A DNA stretch of 64,000 bases from Proteobacteria bacterium ST_bin12 (GCA_002083635.1 MSXP01000005.1:186001-250000), one strand, 5' to 3'. Shown: positions 18,035-27,713, numbered from the stretch's first letter. Program-made: numbers and translations. The notes: a model not told the origin generated them from the letters alone.

Positions 18035-18934
18035 CTATTTTAAATTAATGGGCGGATTCAACATGGTAAACCCGACATCATTGGTAAAGTGATACAAAAT
18101 ACCTTCGTCAGGACGACCTAGCAACAATTCTGGCGACTCTTGAATTTTATCAAAATGAATTTTTTTGCCATCTTTCAGCTTCACTTCAAATGATGGGTAA
18201 GTAGTCTTGCGGTCTGGCGTATAAAGCTCTACCGATTTGGCTGGGCTTTGCTTCCAGCTAAAATCCAGCCATTCATTCATTTCATTTTGAGTTGGTTTTG
18301 CTTGCGCGATATTCACTTTCCAATTGCCATCAGTTATATCGACATTTAGACGCGTGTCTTCCCACTGCTCTAAACGCGAAAAATCAAAACCAGCAATTTG
18401 TTTGGTTTCAGCAGGTGAGAGAGGCAATTTGTCGATTAACTCAACGCTTTGCACGCTGGCAGCTTCTGAATAACCGCCATGAATTAAATAGACGGCATCT
18501 TTATAAGCCAAATATTGCTGTTCGGTCACTGGATTATAAGTGCCAAATACAAACTCTTCGGTACCTTTAGTGCCAGTAAGTTGCAATTTAAGTGGCGGAG
18601 TATTTAATCCATACTTAGCTAAATCTTTAGCAGAAAATTTGTCTTTGCTGGTTGCTGCAATAATCGACAAAATACGTTGTACAGACATTTGATCGGCACG
18701 CGCTGTATAAGGGGCTGTCATGTACCAAAAACCATCTTTTTTTTCAAAACTGACGGCTTTAAGTGCAGGAAACTCTACTTTAACTACAGTAAAGTCAGCG
18801 AGTTTTAATTCAGATACAGCGTGCTCAACAGGCCCCTCTGTATTGGCTTTTGGCTTTAGATACAAAAATGCAACTAAACCGCCAATAACGAGCAACATGA
18901 CTATATTTAAGATCCATCTATTTTTCATATTCAC
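18035..18934 (-). CDS. DUF4340 domain-containing protein
   Basis: This 299-residue protein has one N-terminal membrane segment (about residues 9-26) and a long periplasmic part matching DUF4340, including FEKKDGFWYMTAPYTARAD near 65 and FVFGTYNPVTEQQYLA near 128. DUF4340 proteins are regularly encoded after GldG-like ABC auxiliary proteins, as here, and probably belong to the same envelope complex. The biochemical role is unknown. Confidence 0.87.
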   Translation of the reverse strand: MNMKNRWILNIVMLLVIGGLVAFLYLKPKANTEGPVEHAVSELKLADFTVVKVEFPALKAVSFEKKDGFWYMTAPYTARADQMSVQRILSIIAATSKDKFSAKDLAKYGLNTPPLKLQLTGTKGTEEFVFGTYNPVTEQQYLAYKDAVYLIHGGYSEAASVQSVELIDKLPLSPAETKQIAGFDFSRLEQWEDTRLNVDITDGNWKVNIAQAKPTQNEMNEWLDFSWKQSPAKSVELYTPDRKTTYPSFEVKLKDGKKIHFDKIQESPELLLGRPDEGILYHFTNDVGFTMLNPPINLK

Positions 18935-18993
18935 ACTTCTTTATTTTCACGCCAGTCCACTTTATTAGCCTGTATATTTCTGCTCTTTACTGT

Positions 18994-20388
18994 TTAAGCT
19001 TTTCTGCGTTTCCACCATAACCAAAAGCCTGCTATAAAAAAGCCTAATGGAATAAAGAATTGAAAGCCATGAAATACTGTCCATGCCACAGCACGGCCTG
19101 TGTCATCGCTTGGAATTGTGACATTGATATCTTTAAGTGGCATTGGCTGTATAGTAATGAGCTTATCGTCGCCTGCCAACCAATTCACAATATTCACACC
19201 AAAATCCAAATTACCGCCGTTAGTAATAAAAGTATTTGATAAAAAGTTTGCATTACCCATCACCACCACACGTTGACCTTTTTTACCGTACTCACGCTCT
19301 AAAGCTACCCCTATATTAATCGGGCCGCGCTTATCCACTTGCGCATCAAAAGACACTTTTTGATTACTCACCCCTGCAGCTGATTTGTCTGACTCCAACC
19401 AGCCATTTGGCGCAACTTCTACCAAACGACCTACTTTCCAACCAAATTCATCAGAAGCATGCGCATCCACTTCATGTGCCTCTGGAAAAAGTGTGCGCAA
19501 TTGAAAATTACGCGTAATCGCATGATCGCCATAAGTGCTGTTAAATGCCACTTTGGCATCAGCGCCATATTGTGCAGCAGACATATCTACCGCAATTCCA
19601 GGTGACACCGTAATACCTAGATAATCAGCAACTTCTTTCATACCACGCAAATTATTGTCATCAAATAGCCACAATAAATTGCCGCCAGACTCTAGATATG
19701 CTTTGATTTTTTTTGCTTCAATTTCGCTCACATCGACTTGCGGGCTAGCAATAACCAGCATCGCACCATTGGCTGGCACAGCCTGCGCAATCGTTAAATC
19801 AGGATTAGCAAACTTAAAGCCTTTGGCTTCTAGTTGCTTACCAAATTCGCCAATATCGTGATTTTTAATGCCTTGCAAATGACGTTCGCCGTGACCATCC
19901 AAAAACATCACTGCCTGCGTGTTCGTGCGAGATAAACGTACTAATAAGTTGGTCATTTCTTGTTCAGCAAACGGCGGATTAATATGTTCAGAACGTTTGT
20001 TATATTCCACTACCGTTTCGCCATCTTGTTTTACGCCTGCTTCTTGTGCTAATTTTGGCTCTTCAGAGGGGTTAATAAATTTCAGCGTAACATTTTTTTT
20101 CTCACGCTGATAACGCGCAACAAAATCAATCATACCCTTTCTGAACGTATCACCACGATTGGCATCATCGTTAGTGGCATAAACCGTAATATTCACAGGG
20201 TCTTTCATCTGCTTCAGAATATTCACACTACCCTGCGTCAGAATATTGCGATTGGCTTGCGTAATGTCTTTGGCGACACGATATTGACTAGTTAAATAGC
20301 CAATTAATACCACTAACAGAATAAATAAAACGACAAAAAGCCAGCTTTGCGCCAACATTTGAAAACGTAAATTGCGATTAATTTTCAT
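18994..20388 (-). CDS. GldG-family ABC transporter auxiliary protein
   Basis: The protein has 464 residues, an N-terminal membrane helix (about 13-33), a large periplasmic domain of the ABC-type uncharacterised transport system family (GldG/IFT52-like; VMFLDGHGERHL near 168 and LLWLFDDNNLRGMKEVADYLGI near 240) and a C-terminal membrane helix just before a WWKRRKA tail. It lies between the ABC permease and the DUF4340 protein. GldG is known from Bacteroidetes gliding; proteobacterial versions are not linked to gliding. Confidence 0.87.
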   Translation of the reverse strand: MKINRNLRFQMLAQSWLFVVLFILLVVLIGYLTSQYRVAKDITQANRNILTQGSVNILKQMKDPVNITVYATNDDANRGDTFRKGMIDFVARYQREKKNVTLKFINPSEEPKLAQEAGVKQDGETVVEYNKRSEHINPPFAEQEMTNLLVRLSRTNTQAVMFLDGHGERHLQGIKNHDIGEFGKQLEAKGFKFANPDLTIAQAVPANGAMLVIASPQVDVSEIEAKKIKAYLESGGNLLWLFDDNNLRGMKEVADYLGITVSPGIAVDMSAAQYGADAKVAFNSTYGDHAITRNFQLRTLFPEAHEVDAHASDEFGWKVGRLVEVAPNGWLESDKSAAGVSNQKVSFDAQVDKRGPINIGVALEREYGKKGQRVVVMGNANFLSNTFITNGGNLDFGVNIVNWLAGDDKLITIQPMPLKDINVTIPSDDTGRAVAWTVFHGFQFFIPLGFFIAGFWLWWKRRKA

Positions 20389-20401
20389 ACGAAGTATCCA
20401 A

Positions 20402-21148
20402 TTAGCCTCTTAAACGGTCTGCATCTAAGCGACGAATGGTTAATGTTAAAAAAGTAATAATAAATAAAACAAAGTATGCAAGATCAGCGGAATCAATTAA
20501 TCCACCTGCAAATGACTGAAAATGCCGCATTAATGATAATTGCGCCATGGTATTGCTGGGGTCACCTGCAAAGAAGCGATCTAGAATCATTAGCGCGAAT
20601 AGTGCAATAAAGCTCAAAATTGCCGCTACAACTGGCTGAGAAGTTAAGCTTGAGAAATACAAACCTAGTGCTGAAAAGCTAGCCACCAATAAAAATAAGC
20701 CTAATGAATTGGCTAAAATGTAGCCAAAATCGATATCTGACCAAATATTAAGCGTAAATAGCATCAATGCGATATACACAATCAAAATGCTTAAAAATGC
20801 GACTAAGCCGACAAATTTGCCCAACACGATTTCTGTTAACGATAAAGGCGCGCTGAATAAAAACGGCAACGTTTGACTACGGCGCTCTTCGCTGATTAAG
20901 CGCATTGAAAGCAAAGGCACAGCAAAAAGCATAATAAATGAGGCCAAGCCATATACGGTTTGGCCAACAAACTGCGTCACACCATAACGCTCTGCTGGGC
21001 GAATCGCGCCAGACATCACTTCAAAATAGTCATTTACGCCGTTTAAATAATAAGTACCAAATGCAAACATCAATAAGGCAAGAATAATCCAGCCCATGGG
21101 TGAAGCAAATACACTTTTGAGTTCTTTTCTTGCCACATTTAAAATCAT
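20402..21148 (-). CDS. ABC-2 type permease (GldF-like)
   Basis: A 248-residue membrane protein with about six hydrophobic helices, in the ABC-2 permease family. It has the SPMGWIILALLMFAFGTYYLNG opening that is typical of GldF-like permeases. Genes before and after encode the ATPase (10 bp gap) and the GldG-like protein (13 bp gap), which makes this the membrane half of the transporter. The substrate is unknown. Confidence 0.9.
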   Translation of the reverse strand: MILNVARKELKSVFASPMGWIILALLMFAFGTYYLNGVNDYFEVMSGAIRPAERYGVTQFVGQTVYGLASFIMLFAVPLLSMRLISEERRSQTLPFLFSAPLSLTEIVLGKFVGLVAFLSILIVYIALMLFTLNIWSDIDFGYILANSLGLFLLVASFSALGLYFSSLTSQPVVAAILSFIALFALMILDRFFAGDPSNTMAQLSLMRHFQSFAGGLIDSADLAYFVLFIITFLTLTIRRLDADRLRG

Positions 21149-21158
21149 GTTTTTTCCT

Positions 21159-22112
21159 CTAAGCAGCTGACGCTTCGACTACTGCGGCGTCTTGATAGGT
21201 TAATTGCACAAACACGTCTTCTAAACTGGTTTGGTCTGGCGCAATTTGATATAAGCCCCAACCGTTTTTAACCGCGGCTTGCACAATGGCTTCGTGCGGC
21301 ATGCTGTCTTCTGCAAAACGCACGCGCATCATATTGTTTTCTAATGTTTCCGCTTCCGAAACGCCTGCGATTTGCAATAAATCTGATGCTTGTGGCGCAT
21401 TTTTAAAGCCAATTAATAATTTATTACCGATGCGCTGACGTTTTAGCACGTCAATACCTCCATTAAATACCAGCTTGCCCTTATCAATAATCTGCACATG
21501 GTCACACACCATTTCTACTTCTGGCAAAATGTGTGTGGATAAAATCACGCTGTGATCAGTGCCAATTTCGCGAATCAGCGTACGAATATCACGGATTTGA
21601 ATCGGATCTAAGCCCACTGTTGGTTCATCCAAAATAACCACCATTGGGTTATGAATAATCGCTTGTGCAATACCTACACGTTGTTGATAGCCATTAGATA
21701 GATTCTCAATCAAACGTTTGCTCATATGCGTTAAACCGCAACGCTCTTTGGCATTCTCAACGGCTTTTTTGATATTGCGACTAGAAACTCTATGCAATCT
21801 TGCTGCGATAGTTAAGTATTCATCTACGGTAAATTCTTTATACAGAGGTCGCATTTCAGGCAGGTAGCCGATTAATGCTTTGGCTTCTTTGGGTTTTTCA
21901 ATCATATCAATACCACAGATTTTGACTGAACCAGCACTGGGTGCCAAGTTGCCAGTCAGCATCTTCATAGTGGTGGATTTGCCTGCGCCATTGGGGCCTA
22001 AAAAGCCCAATACTTGGCCTTGAGTAAGATTAAAGCTAACGTTACTCACTGCCTCGCGGCCACCATAAATACGCGTCAGCTCTGACGCTTCTACTGTTAA
22101 ATTTGTCATCAT
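21159..22112 (-). CDS. ABC transporter ATP-binding protein (GldA-like)
   Basis: The 317-residue ABC ATPase shows Walker A GPNGAGKST near residue 39, Q-loop GYLPEMRPLY, signature LSNGYQQRV near 138, Walker B MVVILDEPTVGLDP near 158 and the H-loop ILSTHI. The C-terminal 90 residues form the extension common in ABC-2 exporter ATPases. It is the first gene of a four-gene minus-strand set (ATPase, permease, GldG-like, DUF4340). The set may be transcribed onward into mutM. The gene is divergent from the TPR protein gene. Confidence 0.93.
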   Translation of the reverse strand: MMTNLTVEASELTRIYGGREAVSNVSFNLTQGQVLGFLGPNGAGKSTTMKMLTGNLAPSAGSVKICGIDMIEKPKEAKALIGYLPEMRPLYKEFTVDEYLTIAARLHRVSSRNIKKAVENAKERCGLTHMSKRLIENLSNGYQQRVGIAQAIIHNPMVVILDEPTVGLDPIQIRDIRTLIREIGTDHSVILSTHILPEVEMVCDHVQIIDKGKLVFNGGIDVLKRQRIGNKLLIGFKNAPQASDLLQIAGVSEAETLENNMMRVRFAEDSMPHEAIVQAAVKNGWGLYQIAPDQTSLEDVFVQLTYQDAAVVEASAA

Positions 22113-22340
22113 TATTGTCTTAATTCGTTGCCTAAACTCAATGGCTTCTAAGAAACAAAATCGCTAGATTAGTTTCAAGCAAAAAGTTATAGTCTTATAT
22201 AAATACAAATGAAATATTGCTTAACCTTTAATTATGGATGAACTTGCATTAACTGTCACGGACTAAACACTATTGGCAAATAATCTTGCTGAAAATTGGT
22301 GCTTAAATCAAGTCTTACAAAAGTATATGGAAACCAAATA

Positions 22341-24038
22341 ATGCCGCCCATCAAAAAAATAGCACTCGCACTTTTAATATCATTCTCAACTGCTGGTAGT
22401 CTTAGTGTTCAAGCAGAGTCGGTTGTGCCAATGACCAAAGCGCCTACCATTTCAAGCGCCACACCAGAATTTGTTTATAAATATTTACTGGGTGAAATTG
22501 CTGGGCAACGAGGTGATATTAGGTTAGCCAGCCAGTTATTTTTAGATTTAGCCAAGCAAACACGTGATGCACGATTGGCTGAACGCGCAGCCAAGGCAGC
22601 TGCTTATGCAAACCAGCCGGGTTTGGCTTTGCAAGCTGCGACTTTATGGGTTGAATTAGATCCAGCCTCACTCGAAGCACAGCAAGCATCAAGCCAGTTA
22701 TTAGTAGCTAGCGGCAATATAAATCAAGCTAAACCTCATATTAAACAATTATTGAAAAGGCCAGAAACACGCGCTAACGGCTTTTTGTATCTCAATACAT
22801 TATTAGCCAATCAAAAAGATAAAAATGAAGTATTGGCATCTATTAAGGAGTTTGCTGCGCCTTACCCCACTTTACCAGAAGCCCGTTTGGCCGTCGCACA
22901 AGCAGCCATCATTGCTGATAACACCGCTGTTGCCAAATCTGAGCTGGTAGCTGCGGATAAGCTACGTCCTGGCTGGGAAATTGCCGCACAGTTAAATGGT
23001 CAAATTCTCTTTAAAGAAGCACCTAGCAAAGCCATAAGTTTCTATCAAAGTTTCTTAAAGGAATACCCCAATGCCAATGAAGTGCGAATGACTTACGCTA
23101 AAACCTTAGTCAATCAAAAACGTCATGCTGAAGCAAAACCAGAGTTTGTTAAACTAGTGAATGAATCAAATGGTAGCCCTGAAATAAGTGCGGTTGTTGG
23201 ATTATTATCTTTAGAATCAAATGACTACAGTGATGCTGATAAGTATTTTGAACAAGCGCTTGCTAACGGCTTTAAAGAGCCCGAGCAACTCTATATTTAC
23301 TTAGGCCGCAGCAGCGAGCGCCAAAAAAATGATGTGAAAGCGCTTACTTGGTACGATAAAATCCAACCAAATAGTGAGCGTTACTTAGAAAGCCGGCTAT
23401 CTGCTGCTAATGTGATTGCGCGCACTCAAACGGTAGATGCAGCAATCGCAATGCTTGATAACGTCGATGAGTTAACGCCCGAACAGCAAATAATTATTAT
23501 TCAAACCCAAGCCAACATGTTGGGCCAAGCCAAACGTAATCAAGAGTCATTTGATTTAATAGAGACTGCGGTTAAAAATTTACCTAACTCGCCTGAGCTC
23601 ATTTACGATTATGCAATGGCAGCAGAGCGCTTAGGCAAACTGGACGTAATGGAAACAGAGCTGCGTAAAGTGATTCGCATGAAGCCAGATTTTGCTGCTG
23701 CGTACAATGCACTGGGTTATTCGTTTGCAGACCGCAGCATTAATCTGGATGAAGCAAAAACATTAATAGAAACCGCGTTAAAACTTCAACCAAATGACCA
23801 TTACATGTTAGACAGTTTGGGTTGGGTTCATTACCGTCTAGGCAACTTAGATTTGGCTGTAGAAAATCTGCGTAAAGCTTATGATATGCAAGCAGACCCT
23901 GAAATTGCGGCACATTTAGGTGAAGTACTTTGGAAGCAAGGTCAACAAGAGGAAGCGAAGAAAATTTGGGGCCTTGCCTTAAAAGAGTTTCCAGCGAATG
24001 ATTTATTGGTAGCAACCGCCAAAAAATTTAATTCTTAA
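22341..24038 (+). CDS. Tetratricopeptide repeat protein, secreted
   Basis: This 565-residue protein begins with a signal peptide (MPPIKKIALALLISFSTAG...), which is why ATG 22341 is preferred to an upstream in-frame start at 22296; GGAA lies about 9 bp upstream. The mature part is made of TPR-like helical pairs, clearest at the C-terminus (AAYNALGYSFADRSINLDEA, HYMLDSLGWVHYRLGNLDLA, and PEIAAHLGEVLWKQGQ). In betaproteobacteria a TPR protein of this kind regularly precedes lolB-ispE. It is probably a periplasmic or outer-membrane-associated scaffold. Confidence 0.9.
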   Translation: MPPIKKIALALLISFSTAGSLSVQAESVVPMTKAPTISSATPEFVYKYLLGEIAGQRGDIRLASQLFLDLAKQTRDARLAERAAKAAAYANQPGLALQAATLWVELDPASLEAQQASSQLLVASGNINQAKPHIKQLLKRPETRANGFLYLNTLLANQKDKNEVLASIKEFAAPYPTLPEARLAVAQAAIIADNTAVAKSELVAADKLRPGWEIAAQLNGQILFKEAPSKAISFYQSFLKEYPNANEVRMTYAKTLVNQKRHAEAKPEFVKLVNESNGSPEISAVVGLLSLESNDYSDADKYFEQALANGFKEPEQLYIYLGRSSERQKNDVKALTWYDKIQPNSERYLESRLSAANVIARTQTVDAAIAMLDNVDELTPEQQIIIIQTQANMLGQAKRNQESFDLIETAVKNLPNSPELIYDYAMAAERLGKLDVMETELRKVIRMKPDFAAAYNALGYSFADRSINLDEAKTLIETALKLQPNDHYMLDSLGWVHYRLGNLDLAVENLRKAYDMQADPEIAAHLGEVLWKQGQQEEAKKIWGLALKEFPANDLLVATAKKFNS

Positions 24039-24132
24039 TTATCACCTTGCTCGACTGGCGTTGGCCAATAGCTACTAGCAATGTCGATTAAGTACATTAT
24101 TAAGCTACAATCCATTTAAGTTAACCACTTAA

Positions 24133-24756
24133 ATGGATTTTCTCTTGTTTAATTACCGCTATTTTCTGTACTGCATTATTTTACTGCTTAGTGCTTGCAC
24201 AACATTGTCTAAGCCACCAACCCAGCAGTCATCAATATTATCTACGATTTACCAACAGCATCTTGACAAACTAACCGCTATAAAAGGCTTTTCACTTAAA
24301 GGTCGTCTAGGTGTTGTCACGCAGAAACAAGGTTTTTCAGGTAGCCTCGACTGGCAACGCAGCCTGACTGAAGACAATATCAATGTGTACTCTCCTGTCG
24401 GCGGAAAAGTGGCTAATATTTATAAAGACGCAACTGGCGTAACGCTTACTAAGCAAGATGGGCAAAGTGTTCGCGCGCAAAACGCAGAAAGTTTAACTGA
24501 AACTACTTTAGGTTTTAGATTGCCACTAACTGGGCTGAGCGATTGGGCATTGGGCAAACCAACGGCAAGCAATATCGAGGCAAGTACTTGGGATGAAAAT
24601 GGCCGATTATTAACTTTAAAACAAGATGGCTGGGATATTAGCTATGAAAATTATATTGAAGTTAACGGTCAATTTTTACCGAAAAAAATAGTATTAAAAA
24701 GTGAGCCGCTTAATTTAAAATTTTTGATTGAAAACTGGTTAAGTATCACACAGTAA
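24133..24756 (+). CDS. lolB: Outer-membrane lipoprotein LolB
   Basis: LolB receives lipoproteins from LolA and inserts them into the outer membrane. The 207-residue product has a lipoprotein signal (hydrophobic residues 9-21, lipobox LLSAC) and the LolB domain: ALKGRLGV-like FSLKGRLGVVTQKQGFSGSLDWQR near residue 54 and WALGKP near 136. It lies in the conserved order TPR-lolB-ispE-tRNA-Gln-prs. Confidence 0.9.
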   Translation: MDFLLFNYRYFLYCIILLLSACTTLSKPPTQQSSILSTIYQQHLDKLTAIKGFSLKGRLGVVTQKQGFSGSLDWQRSLTEDNINVYSPVGGKVANIYKDATGVTLTKQDGQSVRAQNAESLTETTLGFRLPLTGLSDWALGKPTASNIEASTWDENGRLLTLKQDGWDISYENYIEVNGQFLPKKIVLKSEPLNLKFLIENWLSITQ

Positions 24757-24809
24757 CTAATACAACTATGTTTAGTTTTTCTGAGTAATTTTAGAGCCAT
24801 CACCCAACA

Positions 24810-25697
24810 ATGCAAGATTTTCAAACCTTTTTAGCGCCTGCAAAAATTAATTTATTTTTGCACATCACCGGCCGCCGTGCAGATGGCTATCACACCTTGC
24901 AAAGCGTATTTGAGCTACTGGATTTTTACGACATAATTCAGGTTAAGTCTAACCCCTCAGGGCAAATTTCACGTATAAATGCCATACCAAATGTGCCAGA
25001 AAGCCAAGATTTAACAGTGCGGGCAGCAATTGCCTTACAAAAAGCCACTGGCTGCCAACAAGGCGCTGATTTTCATATTGAAAAGCATATTCCAATGGGC
25101 GGCGGCTTGGGCGGCGGCAGCTCAGACGCAGCAACCGTTTTAATGGCTCTCAATCATTTATGGCAACTGCATTTAACACGCGCTCAACTCATGCGGATTG
25201 GTCTCACTTTGGGCGCCGACGTTCCTGTGTTTATTTTTGGGCAAACAGCATGGGCTGAAGGTATTGGTGAGCTATTGTCACCTATGAATTTGCCGTCACA
25301 AGCCATTAAACTGCAGCAAGAACCATATTATGTCGTGTTAACACCCAACATTCATGTGCCAACTGCGCAAGTTTTTACACATCCGCGATTGACAAGAGAC
25401 ACGAAACCATTGAAAATAGCGGACTTTTCAAGCGGTACATTTGATCACTTAACCAGTAGGTGCTTTAAAAATGACCTTGAAGACATTGTGTGTGAGTTAT
25501 TTCCTGCAGTTGCATCCACCTTAAAATGGTTAAATCAATTTGGTGACGCAAAAATGAGCGGCTCAGGCGCATCAGTATTTGTAATGGTGAAAACAAAACA
25601 AATTGCTGATGAACTAATTGCAAAAAAACCTGCCAATACCAGCGGATTTATAGCAAAAGGATTAAATAAACACCCGCATTATGATTTAGTAGTTTGA
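24810..25697 (+). CDS. ispE: 4-diphosphocytidyl-2-C-methyl-D-erythritol kinase
   Basis: IspE phosphorylates CDP-methylerythritol in the non-mevalonate isoprenoid pathway. The 295 residues show the GHMP-kinase pattern: APAKINLFLHITGRRADGYH at the start, the ATP loop PMGGGLGGGSSDAAT near residue 95 and the closing KMSGSGASVF near 250. It lies just before tRNA-Gln and prs, the usual betaproteobacterial arrangement. Confidence 0.97.
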   Translation: MQDFQTFLAPAKINLFLHITGRRADGYHTLQSVFELLDFYDIIQVKSNPSGQISRINAIPNVPESQDLTVRAAIALQKATGCQQGADFHIEKHIPMGGGLGGGSSDAATVLMALNHLWQLHLTRAQLMRIGLTLGADVPVFIFGQTAWAEGIGELLSPMNLPSQAIKLQQEPYYVVLTPNIHVPTAQVFTHPRLTRDTKPLKIADFSSGTFDHLTSRCFKNDLEDIVCELFPAVASTLKWLNQFGDAKMSGSGASVFVMVKTKQIADELIAKKPANTSGFIAKGLNKHPHYDLVV

Positions 25698-25702
25698 TTT
25701 AT

Positions 25703-25779
25703 TGGGGAGTCGCCAAGCTGGTTAAGGCACCGGATTTTGATTCCGGCATGCGAAGGTTCGAATCCTTCCTCCTCAGCCA
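25703..25779 (+). tRNA. tRNA-Gln (TTG anticodon)
   Basis: A complete cloverleaf: acceptor TGGGGAG pairing CTCCTCA, D arm with GGTTAAGGC, anticodon arm CCGGA-TTTTGAT-TCCGG with anticodon TTG, T arm GAAGG-TTCGAAT-CCTTC, and an encoded CCA (25777-25779). It sits between ispE and prs, as in many betaproteobacteria. Confidence 0.97.
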
Positions 25780-25823
25780 GTATTTAGTGTGTAGATAATA
25801 CATCTGCATAGATTTTGAATAGT

Positions 25824-25877
25824 AAGCGTGTAGATGCGGGTATGTAAACCCCATGATTTACACGCTTTTATTTTTTG
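25824..25877 (+). terminator. Strong terminator after tRNA-Gln
   Basis: A 12-bp stem pairs 25824-25835 with 25856-25867 (AAGCGTGTAGAT with ATTTACACGCTT, one G-T pair), with an inner GGG/CCC pairing. It is followed by a T-rich run to about 25877. It should end the ispE-tRNA-Gln transcript before prs. Confidence 0.85.
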
Positions 25878-25978
25878 TTAAATTAGCGCCGTATTTTGCT
25901 ATTTTAACAAGTAAAAATATTATAAAAAAACAATATAAATACTTTAGTATCGCAGATCTAGACACAAGGGGCGGCATT

Positions 25979-26929
25979 TTGAGTAACGGCAATATGATGG
26001 TGTTTACAGGCAATGCCAATCCAGAGCTTGCGCAACAAGTTGCAGAGCATTTAGGTATTGAGCTAGGCCGCGCTGATGTTGGCCGCTTTAGCGATGGCGA
26101 AGTGATGCTTGAGCTACTTGAAAATGTACGTGGTAAAGATGTCTTTGTGCTGCAATCAACCAGCCACCCAACCAATGACACGTTAATGGAAGTCATGGTG
26201 ATGGTAGACGCGTTACGCCGCTCATCAGCTGGTCGCATTACGGCTGCGATTCCATATTTAGGCTATTCTCGCCAAGATCGCCGTCCGCGTAGTGCACGCG
26301 TAGCGATTACCGCAAAAGTAGTAGCGAATATGTTAACGAGCGTTGGTGTAAATCGCCTACTAACCATGGACTTGCACTCTGATCAGATTCAAGGTTTTTT
26401 TGATATTCCAGTCGATAATATCTATGCAACACCGATTTTGCTGGATGATTTGCTTAAGCAAAATTATGAAGATTTAGTGGTCGTTTCACCAGATGTTGGT
26501 GGTGTGGTTCGCGCGCGTGCTTGTGCTAAACAGCTTAACTCTGATTTAGCCATTATTGATAAACGTCGCCCTAAAGCCAACGTGGCAAAAGTCATGAATA
26601 TCATTGGTGAAGTCGCTGGCCGTACCTGCGTGATTATGGATGACATGGTGGATACTGCGAACACACTGTGTGAAGCCGCAGCTGCATTAAAAAATCAAGG
26701 CGCGAAACGTGTATTGGCCTATGCTACACACCCTGTTTTATCAGGCAGTGCGGTAGATCGCATTATGAATTCAGCTTTAGATGAATTAGTGGTGACCAAC
26801 ACGATTAAATTGAGCCCAGCATCTACCAATTGTACAAAAATTCGCCAGCTAAGTGTTGCTGGCTTGTTGGCAGAAACGATTAAACGCATTAGCCAAGAAG
26901 AGTCTGTTTCTTCTTTATTCATGGATTAA
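25979..26929 (+). CDS. prs: Ribose-phosphate pyrophosphokinase
   Basis: Prs makes PRPP from ribose 5-phosphate and ATP for nucleotide, histidine and tryptophan synthesis. From TTG at 25979 the protein has 316 residues, the usual length (E. coli 315), and starts ...MMVFTGNANPELAQ as homologues do. AAGGGG lies 7 bp before the TTG. A longer frame from 25853 is rejected: it overlaps the terminator and adds 42 unrelated residues. Motifs include the DLHSDQIQGFFDIPVD signature near residue 128 and the PRPP loop VIMDDMVDTANT near 216. Confidence 0.95.
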   Translation: MSNGNMMVFTGNANPELAQQVAEHLGIELGRADVGRFSDGEVMLELLENVRGKDVFVLQSTSHPTNDTLMEVMVMVDALRRSSAGRITAAIPYLGYSRQDRRPRSARVAITAKVVANMLTSVGVNRLLTMDLHSDQIQGFFDIPVDNIYATPILLDDLLKQNYEDLVVVSPDVGGVVRARACAKQLNSDLAIIDKRRPKANVAKVMNIIGEVAGRTCVIMDDMVDTANTLCEAAAALKNQGAKRVLAYATHPVLSGSAVDRIMNSALDELVVTNTIKLSPASTNCTKIRQLSVAGLLAETIKRISQEESVSSLFMD

Positions 26930-26930
26930 C

Positions 26931-26993
26931 GCTCATCGTTAACTAAAGGATGAGCAATAAAGTTTTAGTCTACGCACTGGTCGCGGTGTGTAG
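26931..26993 (+). other. Hairpins between prs and rplY
   Basis: Two hairpins can form: GCTCATC (26931-26937) with GATGAGC (26949-26955), and CTACGCAC (26970-26977) with GTGTGTAG (26986-26993, one G-T pair). The first may be a weak prs terminator without a T tract. The second lies in the probable leader of rplY. Either could be part of a ribosomal-protein leader, but no known leader motif is recognised. Confidence 0.4.
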
Positions 26994-27054
26994 TTTTAGT
27001 GCAGTACCGCTGATAGTTAACACGAACTAACACAGCAAAATTAGGAGTAATAAA

Positions 27055-27699
27055 ATGAGTATCGAAATTAATGCAGTCAAACGTGACGTTAAAGGTACGG
27101 GTGCGAGCCGCCGTGCACGTCGCGCTGGCAATGTACCAGGTGTGGTTTATGGAGCTGGTAAAGATGCCGTAAATCTTGAGTTAAATCATAAAGAATTGTT
27201 TCTACAATTCCGTCATGAAGCGTTCCATGCTTCTATTTTGAGCCTAAATATCGGTGGCAAAAAAGAGAATGTATTGTTACGTGATTATCAAATGCACCCA
27301 GTGCGCAACACTATTCAACACATTGATTTTCAACGTGTTTCAGCTACTGAAAAAATTCACGTTAAAGTGCCATTCCACTTCTTAAATGAAGATGTTGCAC
27401 CAGGCGTTAAATTAGGTGGTGGTATTGTGGCGCATATCCTTACTGAGGCTGACGTAAGCTGCTTACCAAAAGACTTACCTGAGTTTATTGAAGTTGACGT
27501 TGCAGCACTTGAAATTGGTCAATCAGTACATTTATCAGAAATTAAATTGCCAAAAGGCGTTGAATTCGTTCAATTAGCGCATAACAACGATGCCGCAGTT
27601 GCAGCAATTGCCAAAACACGCGGTAGTCTTGCTGATGATGCTGCTGACGCTGCTGTTGCAGCAGATGCAGCGGCTGAATCAGCAACTCCAGCATCTTAA
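27055..27699 (+). CDS. rplY: Large ribosomal subunit protein bL25 (CTC form)
   Basis: bL25 binds 5S rRNA. The 214-residue product is the long CTC form: an N-terminal L25 domain (KGTGASRRARRAGNVPGVVYG near residue 14) and a C-terminal beta domain (EFIEVDVAALEIGQSVHLSEI near 140), with an Ala/Asp-rich tail. AGGAG lies 8 bp before the ATG. It follows prs and precedes pth, a common order, and ends with a strong terminator. Confidence 0.96.
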   Translation: MSIEINAVKRDVKGTGASRRARRAGNVPGVVYGAGKDAVNLELNHKELFLQFRHEAFHASILSLNIGGKKENVLLRDYQMHPVRNTIQHIDFQRVSATEKIHVKVPFHFLNEDVAPGVKLGGGIVAHILTEADVSCLPKDLPEFIEVDVAALEIGQSVHLSEIKLPKGVEFVQLAHNNDAAVAAIAKTRGSLADDAADAAVAADAAAESATPAS

Positions 27700-27713
27700 T
27701 TTTTGCTCAATAT

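Noticed and set aside
25853..25978. Upstream extension of prs
   Set aside because: The extra 42 residues overlap a strong terminator and are unlike any Prs; TTG 25979 has AAGGGG at a good distance and gives the standard length.
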